A program made the translations under genes and the position numbers. The notes below the pieces were generated by a model. It worked only from the letters and a program-made list of their open reading frames with translations. It was not told the DNA's origin and searched no databases. Below are positions 1 to 5,435 of a DNA stretch of 5,435 nucleotides, piece by piece (the stretch's first letter is position 1; each line of letters opens with the position of its first letter). Source of the stretch: an uncultured Clostridia bacterium (GTDB lineage Bacteria; Bacillota; Clostridia; Christensenellales; Aristaeellaceae); the NCBI GenBank assembly GCA_946615785.1, contig CAMOIA010000124.1:1-5435 (forward strand), written 5' to 3'.

Positions 1-684
1 AAGCCATTCGCCGCTGCCGACGTCTCCGCGATAGGTGGGGGCGTACAGGATGACGAAGGGATCCTTTTCTTCCGGGATGGAATAGCATTTCAGCACGTCT
101 TTCCTGGCCTGCTGCCCGTCCGTATACAGCACGGCATTGCGCGGAAGCCCGAATTCCAGCACCGTGCCGTGATAGTCGAACGAATGCCGGCAGATCACGT
201 CGGTGTTGAACGCGCAGCCGGAAAGGAACGCGGTGTATTTCGGGTTCTGAAAATCAAAAAACAGCCGGTCGTAGGGCGTCGTGCGCGCGTCGTCAAAGCC
301 GTTGGTCTTGAGCGGGCCGCTGCCGTGCCAGGTGTTGATCACGATCTGCCGCTTTCTGACCGGCAGGTAGGTGGCCACATGGCAGTTGGTGATTACTTTT
401 CCGCTTCCGGTAAAGGCCAGAAGAAAGCGCAGCGTGCCCGTACGCACGGTTTCAAGGCCCCGGGCGCGCATTTTCTGTTCCGTTTCCCGGCTGTCCGCCG
501 CCCAGAGGAGACGGCAGGGGCTGTGGCTGCGGAGATAGGTCTCGTAAAGCGCCTTTGGACTGTCCGAAAACTGTTTTCCGCCGTAGCTGATGAACAGCAC
601 CTGCCCGGTTTTGAGCGGAAACAGCCACAAAAGGCGAAGAACGTGTTCGGCAAGGAAGAGGATCATGGCTTTCAGGCGCAGCAT
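1..684 (-). CDS. CDP-glycerol glycerophosphotransferase family protein (TagB/TagF-like), N-terminal part
   Basis: The first 228 residues are present in one open frame; the 3' end lies beyond the left edge. Translating the minus strand from ATG at 684 shows the Glyphos_transf pattern: a short hydrophobic, basic N-terminus (about residues 1-25) suited to peripheral membrane association, then FISYGGKQFSDSPKALYE (31-48), ITNCH (98-102), NTWHGSGPLK (117-126) with the WHG histidine at 120, a SGCAFNTDV segment (155-163), EFGLPRN (177-183) and ILYAPTYR (212-219). The family transfers glycerol-phosphate, or sometimes ribitol-phosphate or a related polyol-phosphate, from a CDP-activated donor to a lipid-linked acceptor at the cytoplasmic membrane face, as in teichoic acid synthesis. 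The start is set by TAAAGGAGG ending 7 nt before the ATG and overlapping the upstream stop. The gene is last of the visible operon, 13 bp after the membrane protein. Family is confident; the polyol, and priming versus polymerising activity, cannot be told from this part. Confidence 0.9.
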   Translation of the reverse strand, partial: MLRLKAMILFLAEHVLRLLWLFPLKTGQVLFISYGGKQFSDSPKALYETYLRSHSPCRLLWAADSRETEQKMRARGLETVRTGTLRFLLAFTGSGKVITNCHVATYLPVRKRQIVINTWHGSGPLKTNGFDDARTTPYDRLFFDFQNPKYTAFLSGCAFNTDVICRHSFDYHGTVLEFGLPRNAVLYTDGQQARKDVLKCYSIPEEKDPFVILYAPTYRGDVGSGEWL

Positions 685-691
685 ACCGTCC

Positions 692-700
692 CCTCCTTTA
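692..700 (-). promoter_or_regulatory. Strong Shine-Dalgarno overlapping a stop codon
   Basis: The minus strand reads TAAAGGAGG, in which TAA is the stop of the membrane protein gene and AAAGGAGG is a near-ideal ribosome binding site. It sits 7 nt before the ATG at 684. It is the strongest such site in the window and suggests tight coupling with good translation of the glycerophosphotransferase. Confidence 0.85.
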
Positions 701-1969
701 CGCGTGCAGCTGGTTCCGCCAGAAATAGTATCCGACGATCAGAACCAGCAGCGCGGCGGAGAGAATGATGAACCAGCGTTTTTCTTTTTCATTCATGCCG
801 GCCGCAAAGGCGCTTCCGCCCGCCAGCGTGAGGGGCAGAAGGCTGAAATAATGCCGGAAAATGGCAATGGACGGAACGGCGCTCAGGAGATAGTACAAAA
901 GGCACCCGTAGTAAACGAGCGGATCCGGCTTCTTTTTGAAAAGGTACATCGCCGCTGCGACCGCCACGGGAATGAGCGTGACGTTCAGCATGGCGGTGAT
1001 GTCATAAAAGCATTCGATTTTGTGGAACAGGCTCACGGGGCTCAGCATGGCGTAAAACCAGGTAAGGGGAAGCTTGTACAGGTCCTTTAAACCCGTCACG
1101 GTGATCAGGCGCAGCGCCATCCCTTCATTTTCCGCGTTGCCGGAGAGGTAGTAATCCAGCTTGTAGCGGATGGTGGGATAGAGGAGCGCGAGCACGGCGG
1201 CGGCCGCCACGCCGCAGGCGACGGTCAGCACAAGGACGCGCCTGTCTTTTTTGATCAGTGCGAGAAAACCGGGTTTGACGAGCGCGATCAGCAGGCAAAG
1301 ACCGATCAGCGCGGCGCTGACGCCGCTGCGGGTGAGCAGCAGGGCAAGGGCGCACAGAACGGTGGAAACGAGGCGCGCGGGGTGAAAGCGCCCCTGGCGG
1401 ATCAGGACGGCGTGGTAAAAGAGCACCATGGTCAGCAGCATCACCAGCTGCTCCTTATACGCAAAGCAGCTGTACAGTACGGGAAAGGGCAGAAACGCGA
1501 GCGACAGGGACGCGATTTTTCCCGCTTTTTCGCCGTAAACGGCCTGGACGAAAAGGCCCGTATAGCCCACCGCCGCGGCGGAAAGGCAGACGTTCAAAAC
1601 GCGGATCGGGATGCTGGAGCCGCTCACATAGCGCAGAAAGCAGGCGATGAAATACCACAGGGGCGCCACGCTGAACGGCTGATCCAGAAGATGCCCGACC
1701 CAGTCGCCATATTCGTCAAATACCCTTGTGAACGCTTCCCGGTCCCAGATCGAAGCGGCTTCCTGCGCGTACCGTTCTGCCCCGGCGACATACCGGTAAT
1801 CGTCCCTCGGCGGGGTCGTCGGCGGGGTCATATAGGCCTCGCTCCACGGGCCGCTCAGGAGCACGATCACAAGCACGACCGCCCGAACGGCAAGCGCCGC
1901 AAGCACGATCATTTTCAGCCAGGTTCGAAAATCACGCTTTTTGAGGGTTTGCAGGATCGCCAGAGGCAT
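698..1969 (-). CDS. Polytopic membrane protein, GT-C-like glycosyltransferase or Wzy-like polymerase
   Basis: This 423-residue protein is very hydrophobic, with about 10-12 predicted membrane spans (first at about 20-39, last at about 398-416). A polar loop of roughly 60 residues follows the first span and carries an acidic DDY (56-58). Other visible segments are FAYKEQ (169-174) near a membrane border, an amphipathic stretch around 268-300, PLTWFYAMLSP (301-311) and FRHYFSLLPL (371-380), which resembles late helices of GT39/ArnT-type proteins. An acidic pair in the first outer loop, many spans and a late FRY/FRH-LP element fit GT-C enzymes that use polyprenyl-phosphate sugars outside the membrane. 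A Wzy-type polymerase is the main alternative. The start at 1969 is preferred over the in-frame ATG at 1975 because AAAGGAG lies 7 nt before the former but only 1 nt before the latter. The gene overlaps the upstream glycosyltransferase by 38 bp. Coding status is firm; function is only class-level. Confidence 0.85.
   Translation of the reverse strand: MPLAILQTLKKRDFRTWLKMIVLAALAVRAVVLVIVLLSGPWSEAYMTPPTTPPRDDYRYVAGAERYAQEAASIWDREAFTRVFDEYGDWVGHLLDQPFSVAPLWYFIACFLRYVSGSSIPIRVLNVCLSAAAVGYTGLFVQAVYGEKAGKIASLSLAFLPFPVLYSCFAYKEQLVMLLTMVLFYHAVLIRQGRFHPARLVSTVLCALALLLTRSGVSAALIGLCLLIALVKPGFLALIKKDRRVLVLTVACGVAAAAVLALLYPTIRYKLDYYLSGNAENEGMALRLITVTGLKDLYKLPLTWFYAMLSPVSLFHKIECFYDITAMLNVTLIPVAVAAAMYLFKKKPDPLVYYGCLLYYLLSAVPSIAIFRHYFSLLPLTLAGGSAFAAGMNEKEKRWFIILSAALLVLIVGYYFWRNQLHA
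1805..1828 (-). repeat. In-frame 12-bp tandem duplication
   Basis: Two adjacent 12-bp units differ at one position (on the plus strand CCTCGGCGGGGT then CGTCGGCGGGGT). On the minus strand they encode the TPPTTPPR stretch (residues 48-55) of the membrane protein, in its first outer loop just before DDY. Unit number could change without breaking the frame. Confidence 0.6.
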
Positions 1970-2933
1970 GCGCATGCTCCTTTCGGAACGATATCATCAG
2001 GTTCGCAAGGGCGTTTTCATCTTCGGGCGGGAAAAAGCGTGCGCGCTCATATCCCGAGAGCACCTCCCGCGCGAAGGGCGTGTCCGCCGCCAGGATGGGC
2101 GCGCCGAGCAGCCGTGCTTCCTTCAGCGGCAGGCCGTAGCTTTCCATCCGGGACGGAAAAACGAGCACGGAGGAAAGGTATTCCCGCCGCATGGCTTCTG
2201 TATTCAGCACGCCAAGCGCCGTAACGTGCGTTTTCACATCGCCGTAGGCCGCGCCGAAGGCGGAAAGGGCTTCTTCCGTCAGCGTCAGGCGGATTTCCGG
2301 CGCGCATTTGCCCAGCGCCTTCAGCGCTCTGAAAAGCACCGCGTGGTTTTTGTACGGGTAGGCTGTCGCGGGATAAAAAAAGCGCGCCGTACCCTGCCAG
2401 AGGTTCTGCTCCCGCACGCCGGCGTAAGGCGGCCTGACCAGAAAGCGGCTTTCGTCTGTGCGGCATGCGGCGGCGCAAAGGCCCTTCATCCATTCGGTCT
2501 GCACGATCACTTTCCGGGCTTTTCGCACGGAGTGAATGATGAGCGGCTTCATCGGGTACCGGTACAGCCAAAGCCTCGGCGATTCAGAAAGGCGCCATTT
2601 GTCCCTGAAAAAGGGAATCACGCACTGCAGATACAGGGTCTGCGGGATGCGGGTGAAGGGCACGGTCAAATTGTCCAGGGACAGGATCTCGTCCGGGCGC
2701 ACGGCTTTGAGGATTTTCCGGATGCCAAACAAATCAAACCAAAGCCGGTGCAGCATGCCCCGCTGCGCTGCGGGGACGGGAATGCATTGGATCTGCTTGT
2801 TTTCAGGCACGCTCCCGGTCAGGAAAACATAGCGGTTTTCCCTGTCCGTGGCGGATGAGCGGAGGAATTCCTTCAGAATCGTCATGGCGCCGCTTTCCCG
2901 CGCCGCAACGGCTTTGACAAGAATGGTTTTCAT
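1932..2933 (-). CDS. Glycosyltransferase family 4 (group 1), GT-B fold
   Basis: This 333-residue cytoplasmic protein is shorter than many GT4 enzymes but has both GT-B halves. The N-terminal acceptor half runs from MKTILVKAV through GAMTILKEFL (15-24) to the linker at QTEWMK (145-150). The donor half opens with FFYPATAYPYKNH (185-197), the usual start of this domain. It contains FPSRMESYGLPLKEARLLGAPILAADTPFAREVL (259-292), with the EX7E pair at E264 and E272 that contacts the nucleotide-sugar donor in retaining GT4 enzymes. It should add one sugar to a lipid-linked chain; donor and acceptor cannot be read from sequence. Its ATG overlaps the TGA of the reductase gene in ATGA, and no Shine-Dalgarno precedes it, so translation probably depends on reinitiation. 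Its last 38 bp overlap the membrane protein gene and hold that gene's ribosome binding site. Confidence 0.93.
   Translation of the reverse strand: MKTILVKAVAARESGAMTILKEFLRSSATDRENRYVFLTGSVPENKQIQCIPVPAAQRGMLHRLWFDLFGIRKILKAVRPDEILSLDNLTVPFTRIPQTLYLQCVIPFFRDKWRLSESPRLWLYRYPMKPLIIHSVRKARKVIVQTEWMKGLCAAACRTDESRFLVRPPYAGVREQNLWQGTARFFYPATAYPYKNHAVLFRALKALGKCAPEIRLTLTEEALSAFGAAYGDVKTHVTALGVLNTEAMRREYLSSVLVFPSRMESYGLPLKEARLLGAPILAADTPFAREVLSGYERARFFPPEDENALANLMISFRKEHAHASGDPANPQKA
1977..1983 (-). promoter_or_regulatory. Shine-Dalgarno inside the upstream gene, decides between two ATGs
   Basis: The minus strand reads AAAGGAG followed by CATGCGCATG. The first ATG (1975) is 1 nt from the purine tract, too close for efficient initiation; the second, in the same frame (1969), is 7 nt away. 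The downstream start is therefore chosen for the membrane protein. The site lies within the last codons of the preceding glycosyltransferase gene. Confidence 0.75.
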
Positions 2934-3796
2934 AGGTTTTCAATCAGACAGTAATGCGGATAGAGGCTGCTGTGCGCCTTCATCCAGTCCTTCAGCTGCC
3001 GCAGCATGGTTTCATAATCCGGAACGGCAAAGGCAAAGGGAAGCGGGCTTGGCGCGAGGGTGGTGTCCGGCAGGGCGGTTTCATCCCGTTCGACGCGGCC
3101 TTCGACGCCGTTGAAAACGCGGTCGATCAGGCACAGAAGCTCGTATTTGCTGATGCTGGAATCAGGCACCGCGTGGTAGAGTCCAGAGGCGCTGTGCAGA
3201 AGGCACTGCTCGGTGAGCTGGGCGAATAAGAGCGAGGTCATACCGGTCCACTTCGCGCCGGCAAAGCCGCGAAGGCCCATCTGCCCCGTCAGAAAACGGT
3301 TCAGAAGGCCGCTGCCGTCCGCGCGAAGATCCGGGCCGACGACGGACGTGCGGATGGTCACGGCGTTTTTGCCCGTGACCTCGCCGAGCGCCTTCGTACG
3401 GGCGTAATTGGAGCTTCCATCCGGCGTGTCGCTGGTTTTGTAGTGCCCGTGCGCGCCGGAAAAAACGTAATCCGTGCTGATGTGCAGAAGGCGCGCGCCG
3501 GTGCGCTCGCAGTGCGCGTTGAGAACGAGCGGCAGGAGCGTATTGATGCCGGCAGCGGAAATGGGATCCTGTTCGCATTCGCAGCCGAGCACGCCTGTGC
3601 AGTTTACGATGTGCGTCCAGCTTTCCATGGCCAGAAGCGCGTTCAGGGTGTCCTGGTTCCGCGCGTCGCCGCGCAGGCAGCGGCAGACGGGACTGCCGGT
3701 CCGGCAAAAGCCGGTCACGTCATATCCGCGTTCCCTGAGCCAGAGGGCCGTCGTGTGGCCGACCATGCCGCCGGCGCCAAGAAGCAGGATTTTCAT
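2930..3796 (-). CDS. RmlD-like SDR family NAD(P)-dependent nucleotide-sugar reductase
   Basis: This 288-residue protein has the extended SDR fold typical of dTDP-4-dehydrorhamnose reductase relatives. It shows a Rossmann GxxGxxG (G7, G10, G13 in LLGAGGMVGH), an arginine after strand 2 (R32) compatible with NADP, GD at 43-44, NCTGVL (65-70), STDYVFSG (107-114), the catalytic YxxxK (Y131, K135) with T108 as the likely third residue, and SISKYELL (214-221) near the C-terminus. Such enzymes reduce the 4-keto group of an NDP-4-keto-6-deoxyhexose. The NCTGVL and IRTSVVGP features, and the WbuB-like neighbour, resemble the RmlD homologues of L-QuiNAc / L-RhaNAc clusters (WbvR/QnlA type) more than classical RmlD in a rmlABCD set; this substrate guess is inference. 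It starts in a 4-bp ATGA overlap with the upstream glycosyltransferase, with AAAGGGAAG about 5 nt before the ATG. Two CxC motifs (C38/C40, C72/C74) are unusual. Confidence 0.9.
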   Translation of the reverse strand: MKILLLGAGGMVGHTTALWLRERGYDVTGFCRTGSPVCRCLRGDARNQDTLNALLAMESWTHIVNCTGVLGCECEQDPISAAGINTLLPLVLNAHCERTGARLLHISTDYVFSGAHGHYKTSDTPDGSSNYARTKALGEVTGKNAVTIRTSVVGPDLRADGSGLLNRFLTGQMGLRGFAGAKWTGMTSLLFAQLTEQCLLHSASGLYHAVPDSSISKYELLCLIDRVFNGVEGRVERDETALPDTTLAPSPLPFAFAVPDYETMLRQLKDWMKAHSSLYPHYCLIENL

Positions 3797-4989
3797 GCGT
3801 TCTTCCCTTTCCTCGCGGTGCTTTCGAGCACCGCCTCCAGGCGTTCCATATGCGCCTTTTTTGTGAAATGCGCTTTATACCATTCGCGGCCCTTCTGCCC
3901 GCGTTCTTCACCGGCGGGGTCGCCGATCATGCGAAGCAGGTTTTCCCTCAGCGCCTGGACATCGCCCGCCGGGCTGACAAGGCCGCAGCCGCTTTCGGCA
4001 ATGACCTGCGCCGCGGCCCCGTCCACCGAGGCCAGCACCTGCACGCCGGACGCCATATAGCCCTGCAGCTTTGAGGGAATGGTCATATCCGCCAGCGGGC
4101 CTTTGCGCAGCGTCAGCACGCAGGCGTCCGCAAGGGCATACCAATTTGCCATTTCTTCCTTCGGCCTGCGGCCGTGAAAGCGTACCCGGTCGTCAAGTCC
4201 GAGCTTTGAGGCCGTTTCCATGAGCGCCGTTTTTTCGCATCCGTCGCCGACGAAGTGGACCATGAAGCCTTCGCGGGGCAAATCCGCCGCGGCTTCAAGC
4301 AGGATTTCAAGCCCCTGTGCCTTGCCGAGATTGCCGAGGAAAACCAGGTCGAACACGCCGTTGTCTTCATGACCGGTGCGTGAAAGCAGCGCGTCGTCCG
4401 CAAAATGCGGAAGCACCGTCACGCGCTTTTCGTCAATGCCGTGCGTATCCCGAAGGTACGAAAGAAAGGCGCCGTTCTGCACGATCAGGCTGTCACAAGC
4501 GCGGTAGAGGCGGCGGCTGATCTGCTTTACCGCCTGAAAAACCGCGCCTTCCCCTTTCACCATGGTTTTGATGGATTCCGGCCACAGGTCGCAGCAGTAC
4601 ATGCAAAGAGGAATTCCCTGCTTTTTGAACGGAAGGGCGGGACGGGCCATGGTCACGGGGGAGAGCTGGTAGACGAACACCACGTCGAAATGCCGGTGCT
4701 TCAGCTTCCGGGCCGTTTGTGTGCCCGAAAGCGCGAAGCTGATATAGTTGAGCGCAAGCCTTAAGGCGCCGTGCCCGCGCCCGATTTCAAAGCAGCGCAG
4801 CACTTCGCACCCGAAGGTTTCCTCCCGCCGGTTCTTTCCGTGCCGGTACGCTTTGGGCACCCGGCCCGACGGGTAGTTCGGAAGTCCCGTCAGCACGGTC
4901 ACGCGGTGACGCTTTGCCAGTTCCTGGCAGATTTCGTTGATCTGAAATTCTTCCGGGGAGAAATACTGACAGATCACAAGGATGTCCAT
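3793..4989 (-). CDS. WbuB-like glycosyltransferase family 4
   Basis: This 398-residue GT-B glycosyltransferase matches the WbuB-like GT4 branch. It begins MDILVICQYFSPE and has TGLPNYPSGRV (34-44), YQLSPVTMA (107-115), CDLWPES (133-139), VFLGNLGKAQGLEILLEAA (216-234), VGDG (247-250), FHGRRPKEEM (271-280) and IPSKLQGYMASG (304-315), followed by ASVDG (320-324) and SGCGLVSPAGD (333-343). E. coli WbuB is linked to L-FucNAc transfer and homologues to L-QuiNAc; the donor here is inferred only. The first Glu of the usual EX7E motif is not kept (Q309 in its region), as is common in this branch. The start at 4989 is chosen because it opens the first beta strand and has AAGAGG 5 nt upstream. An in-frame GTG at 5058 would add 23 residues encoded by the terminator hairpin, so it is rejected. 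First gene after the terminator; its TGA overlaps the reductase ATG. Confidence 0.94.
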   Translation of the reverse strand: MDILVICQYFSPEEFQINEICQELAKRHRVTVLTGLPNYPSGRVPKAYRHGKNRREETFGCEVLRCFEIGRGHGALRLALNYISFALSGTQTARKLKHRHFDVVFVYQLSPVTMARPALPFKKQGIPLCMYCCDLWPESIKTMVKGEGAVFQAVKQISRRLYRACDSLIVQNGAFLSYLRDTHGIDEKRVTVLPHFADDALLSRTGHEDNGVFDLVFLGNLGKAQGLEILLEAAADLPREGFMVHFVGDGCEKTALMETASKLGLDDRVRFHGRRPKEEMANWYALADACVLTLRKGPLADMTIPSKLQGYMASGVQVLASVDGAAAQVIAESGCGLVSPAGDVQALRENLLRMIGDPAGEERGQKGREWYKAHFTKKAHMERLEAVLESTARKGKNA

Positions 4990-5064
4990 ACGCGCCTCTT
5001 GATTCCATAAAACAACCGGACGATCCGATACGGTTGACCGAATCGTCCGGCAGATCACAGGATG
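4970..5064 (-). repeat. Short imperfect direct repeat flanking the terminator
   Basis: On the minus strand CATCCTGTGATCTG (5064-5051) recurs as CATCCTTGTGATCTG (4984-4970), differing by one inserted T. The first copy follows the LCP stop; the second encodes residues 2-6 or so of the WbuB-like protein. The copies are about 80 bp apart and enclose the terminator, the ribosome binding site and the start codon. Confidence 0.5.
5009..5050 (-). terminator. Rho-independent terminator behind the LCP gene
   Basis: Reading the minus strand from 5050, CCGGACGAT pairs perfectly with ATCGTCCGG ending at 5016. Five further inner pairs (three Watson-Crick, two G-U) give a stem of about 14 bp with a 7-nt loop, CAACCGT. 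TTGTTTT follows at once (5015-5009). The stem begins 17 nt after the LCP stop codon. There is no T-tract on the other side, so it should act only on minus-strand transcripts. It ends 19 nt before the start codon of the next gene. Confidence 0.88.
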
Positions 5065-5067
5065 GGA

Positions 5068-5435
5068 TTATTCACCGTAAATAAAGGCGCGCACGTTGGC
5101 GGCGGCACTGTCGGGGGACTGCACAGTCACCACGGAAGCGCCGCTCGGCGTGGTCCAGTACTGCCATTCGCCGTCGGCGGGGTAGGAATATACGCCCATT
5201 TCCTGATAGTAGGGCAGCACGTTAAAGATCAGGTTGATCAGTTCGTTCGTCGTCAGGTTGGTGGCCAGGTAGGGCAGCATGGCCTCCACCAGGTCCAGGA
5301 TCTGGCTCAGGCCGTTGGTCGCGATGACCTTGTTCAGAAGGGTGATCAGAAGGTTGCGGTGACGGGCGGAGCGGCCGAAGGTGGAGTCCACCGAACGGAT
5401 GCGGGCATAGGCCAGCGCCTGCGCGCCGTTTAAGG
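5068..5435 (-). CDS. LytR-CpsA-Psr (LCP) family protein, C-terminal part
   Basis: Only the last 121 residues are present; the 5' part lies beyond the right edge. The frame opens with LNGAQALAYARIRSVDSTFGRSARHRNLL, the characteristic late segment of the LCP domain (usually LNGxQALxYxRxR...DxxRxxRQ). It then shows a helical region with repeated NLTTNELINLIF-type residues and a C-terminal PADGEWQYW...FIYGE that matches the usual end of these proteins. LCP enzymes are membrane-anchored and act outside the cell, moving undecaprenyl-phosphate-linked teichoic acids or capsular polysaccharides onto peptidoglycan. Here ST replaces the usual acidic residue before FGR, and the final RQ is RH. The catalytic core and N-terminal anchor cannot be assessed. 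The gene ends in TAA at 5068 and is followed by an intrinsic terminator, so it probably ends its own transcription unit, though its position fits a role in attaching the polymer made by the genes downstream. Confidence 0.93.
   Translation of the reverse strand, partial: LNGAQALAYARIRSVDSTFGRSARHRNLLITLLNKVIATNGLSQILDLVEAMLPYLATNLTTNELINLIFNVLPYYQEMGVYSYPADGEWQYWTTPSGASVVTVQSPDSAAANVRAFIYGE

Noticed and set aside
169..1090. Plus-strand open frames of 166-199 codons over the left end
   Set aside because: They lie opposite the TagB/F-like gene, whose family motifs are clear on the minus strand, and show no domain of their own.
1382..2224. Plus-strand open frame of 280 codons
   Set aside because: It lies opposite the membrane protein and second glycosyltransferase genes, has no recognisable domain, is rich in Arg/Ala/Gly/His as expected for the antisense of GC-rich genes, and crosses a gene boundary on the other strand.
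1941..2858. Plus-strand open frame of 305 codons
   Set aside because: It is antisense to a clear GT4 gene with an intact EX7E motif; its product has no family features and a composition typical of a GC-rich shadow frame.
4990..5015. Possible promoter -10 in TTTTATGG/TATGGAAT after the hairpin on the minus strand
   Set aside because: No matching -35 at suitable spacing, and a start there would leave almost no leader before the ribosome binding site; too weak to annotate.
4990..5058. A 23-residue N-terminal extension of the WbuB-like protein from a GTG at 5058
   Set aside because: The extension would be encoded by the terminator hairpin and T-tract, has no ribosome site, and precedes the natural MDILVICQYF start of the fold.
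5062..5433. Plus-strand open frame of 123 codons opposite the LCP gene
   Set aside because: It is the antisense of a conserved LCP C-terminus; the His/Gly/Gln-rich product has no recognisable features.
1..5435. Mobile element, CRISPR array, tRNA or other structured RNA
   Set aside because: No terminal inverted repeats, transposase or integrase motifs, regularly spaced repeats or tRNA-like folds were seen by reading; almost all of the sequence is accounted for by minus-strand genes.

Overview
The window is a high-GC (roughly 60% by eye) stretch in which all recognisable coding sequence lies on the minus strand. It reads as part of a cell-surface polysaccharide or teichoic-acid-like polymer locus. 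An LCP (LytR-CpsA-Psr) protein together with a CDP-glycerol-type glycerophosphotransferase points to a Gram-positive-type cell envelope. The base composition suggests a GC-rich member of the Firmicutes, probably a Clostridia-like lineage; this is an inference, since no taxonomic marker gene is present.

Layout in transcription order (right to left). (1) The C-terminal 121 residues of an LCP ligase-like protein, entering from the right edge and ending at 5068. (2) A strong intrinsic terminator at 5009-5050, within the only sizeable intergenic gap (78 bp). (3) A WbuB-like GT4 glycosyltransferase (3793-4989). (4) An RmlD-like SDR nucleotide-sugar reductase (2930-3796). (5) A second GT4 glycosyltransferase (1932-2933). 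(6) A polytopic membrane protein, GT-C-like or Wzy-like (698-1969). (7) The N-terminal 228 residues of a TagB/TagF-family glycerophosphotransferase, leaving through the left edge (1-684).

Genes 3 to 7 are packed as one operon: two 4-bp ATGA stop-start overlaps, one 38-bp overlap and one 13-bp gap with a near-perfect Shine-Dalgarno sequence. A plausible joint role is as follows. The SDR finishes an activated deoxy-(amino)sugar, and the two GT4 enzymes build a lipid-linked oligosaccharide on the cytoplasmic face. The membrane protein extends, polymerises or decorates it from the outside, and the TagB/F-like enzyme adds glycerol-phosphate or a related polyol-phosphate. An LCP protein would then attach the polymer to peptidoglycan. 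The WbuB-like transferase next to an RmlD-like reductase recalls L-FucNAc / L-QuiNAc O-antigen and capsule clusters, but the other enzymes of those pathways are not in the window.

No RNA genes, mobile elements, CRISPR arrays, attachment sites or origins were seen, and no stretch longer than 300 bp lacks a gene. The content is a fairly ordinary accessory polysaccharide locus. The points most worth a second look are the terminator with almost no promoter space behind it, a short repeat flanking it, the sugar identity implied by the gene pair, and the unassigned membrane protein.
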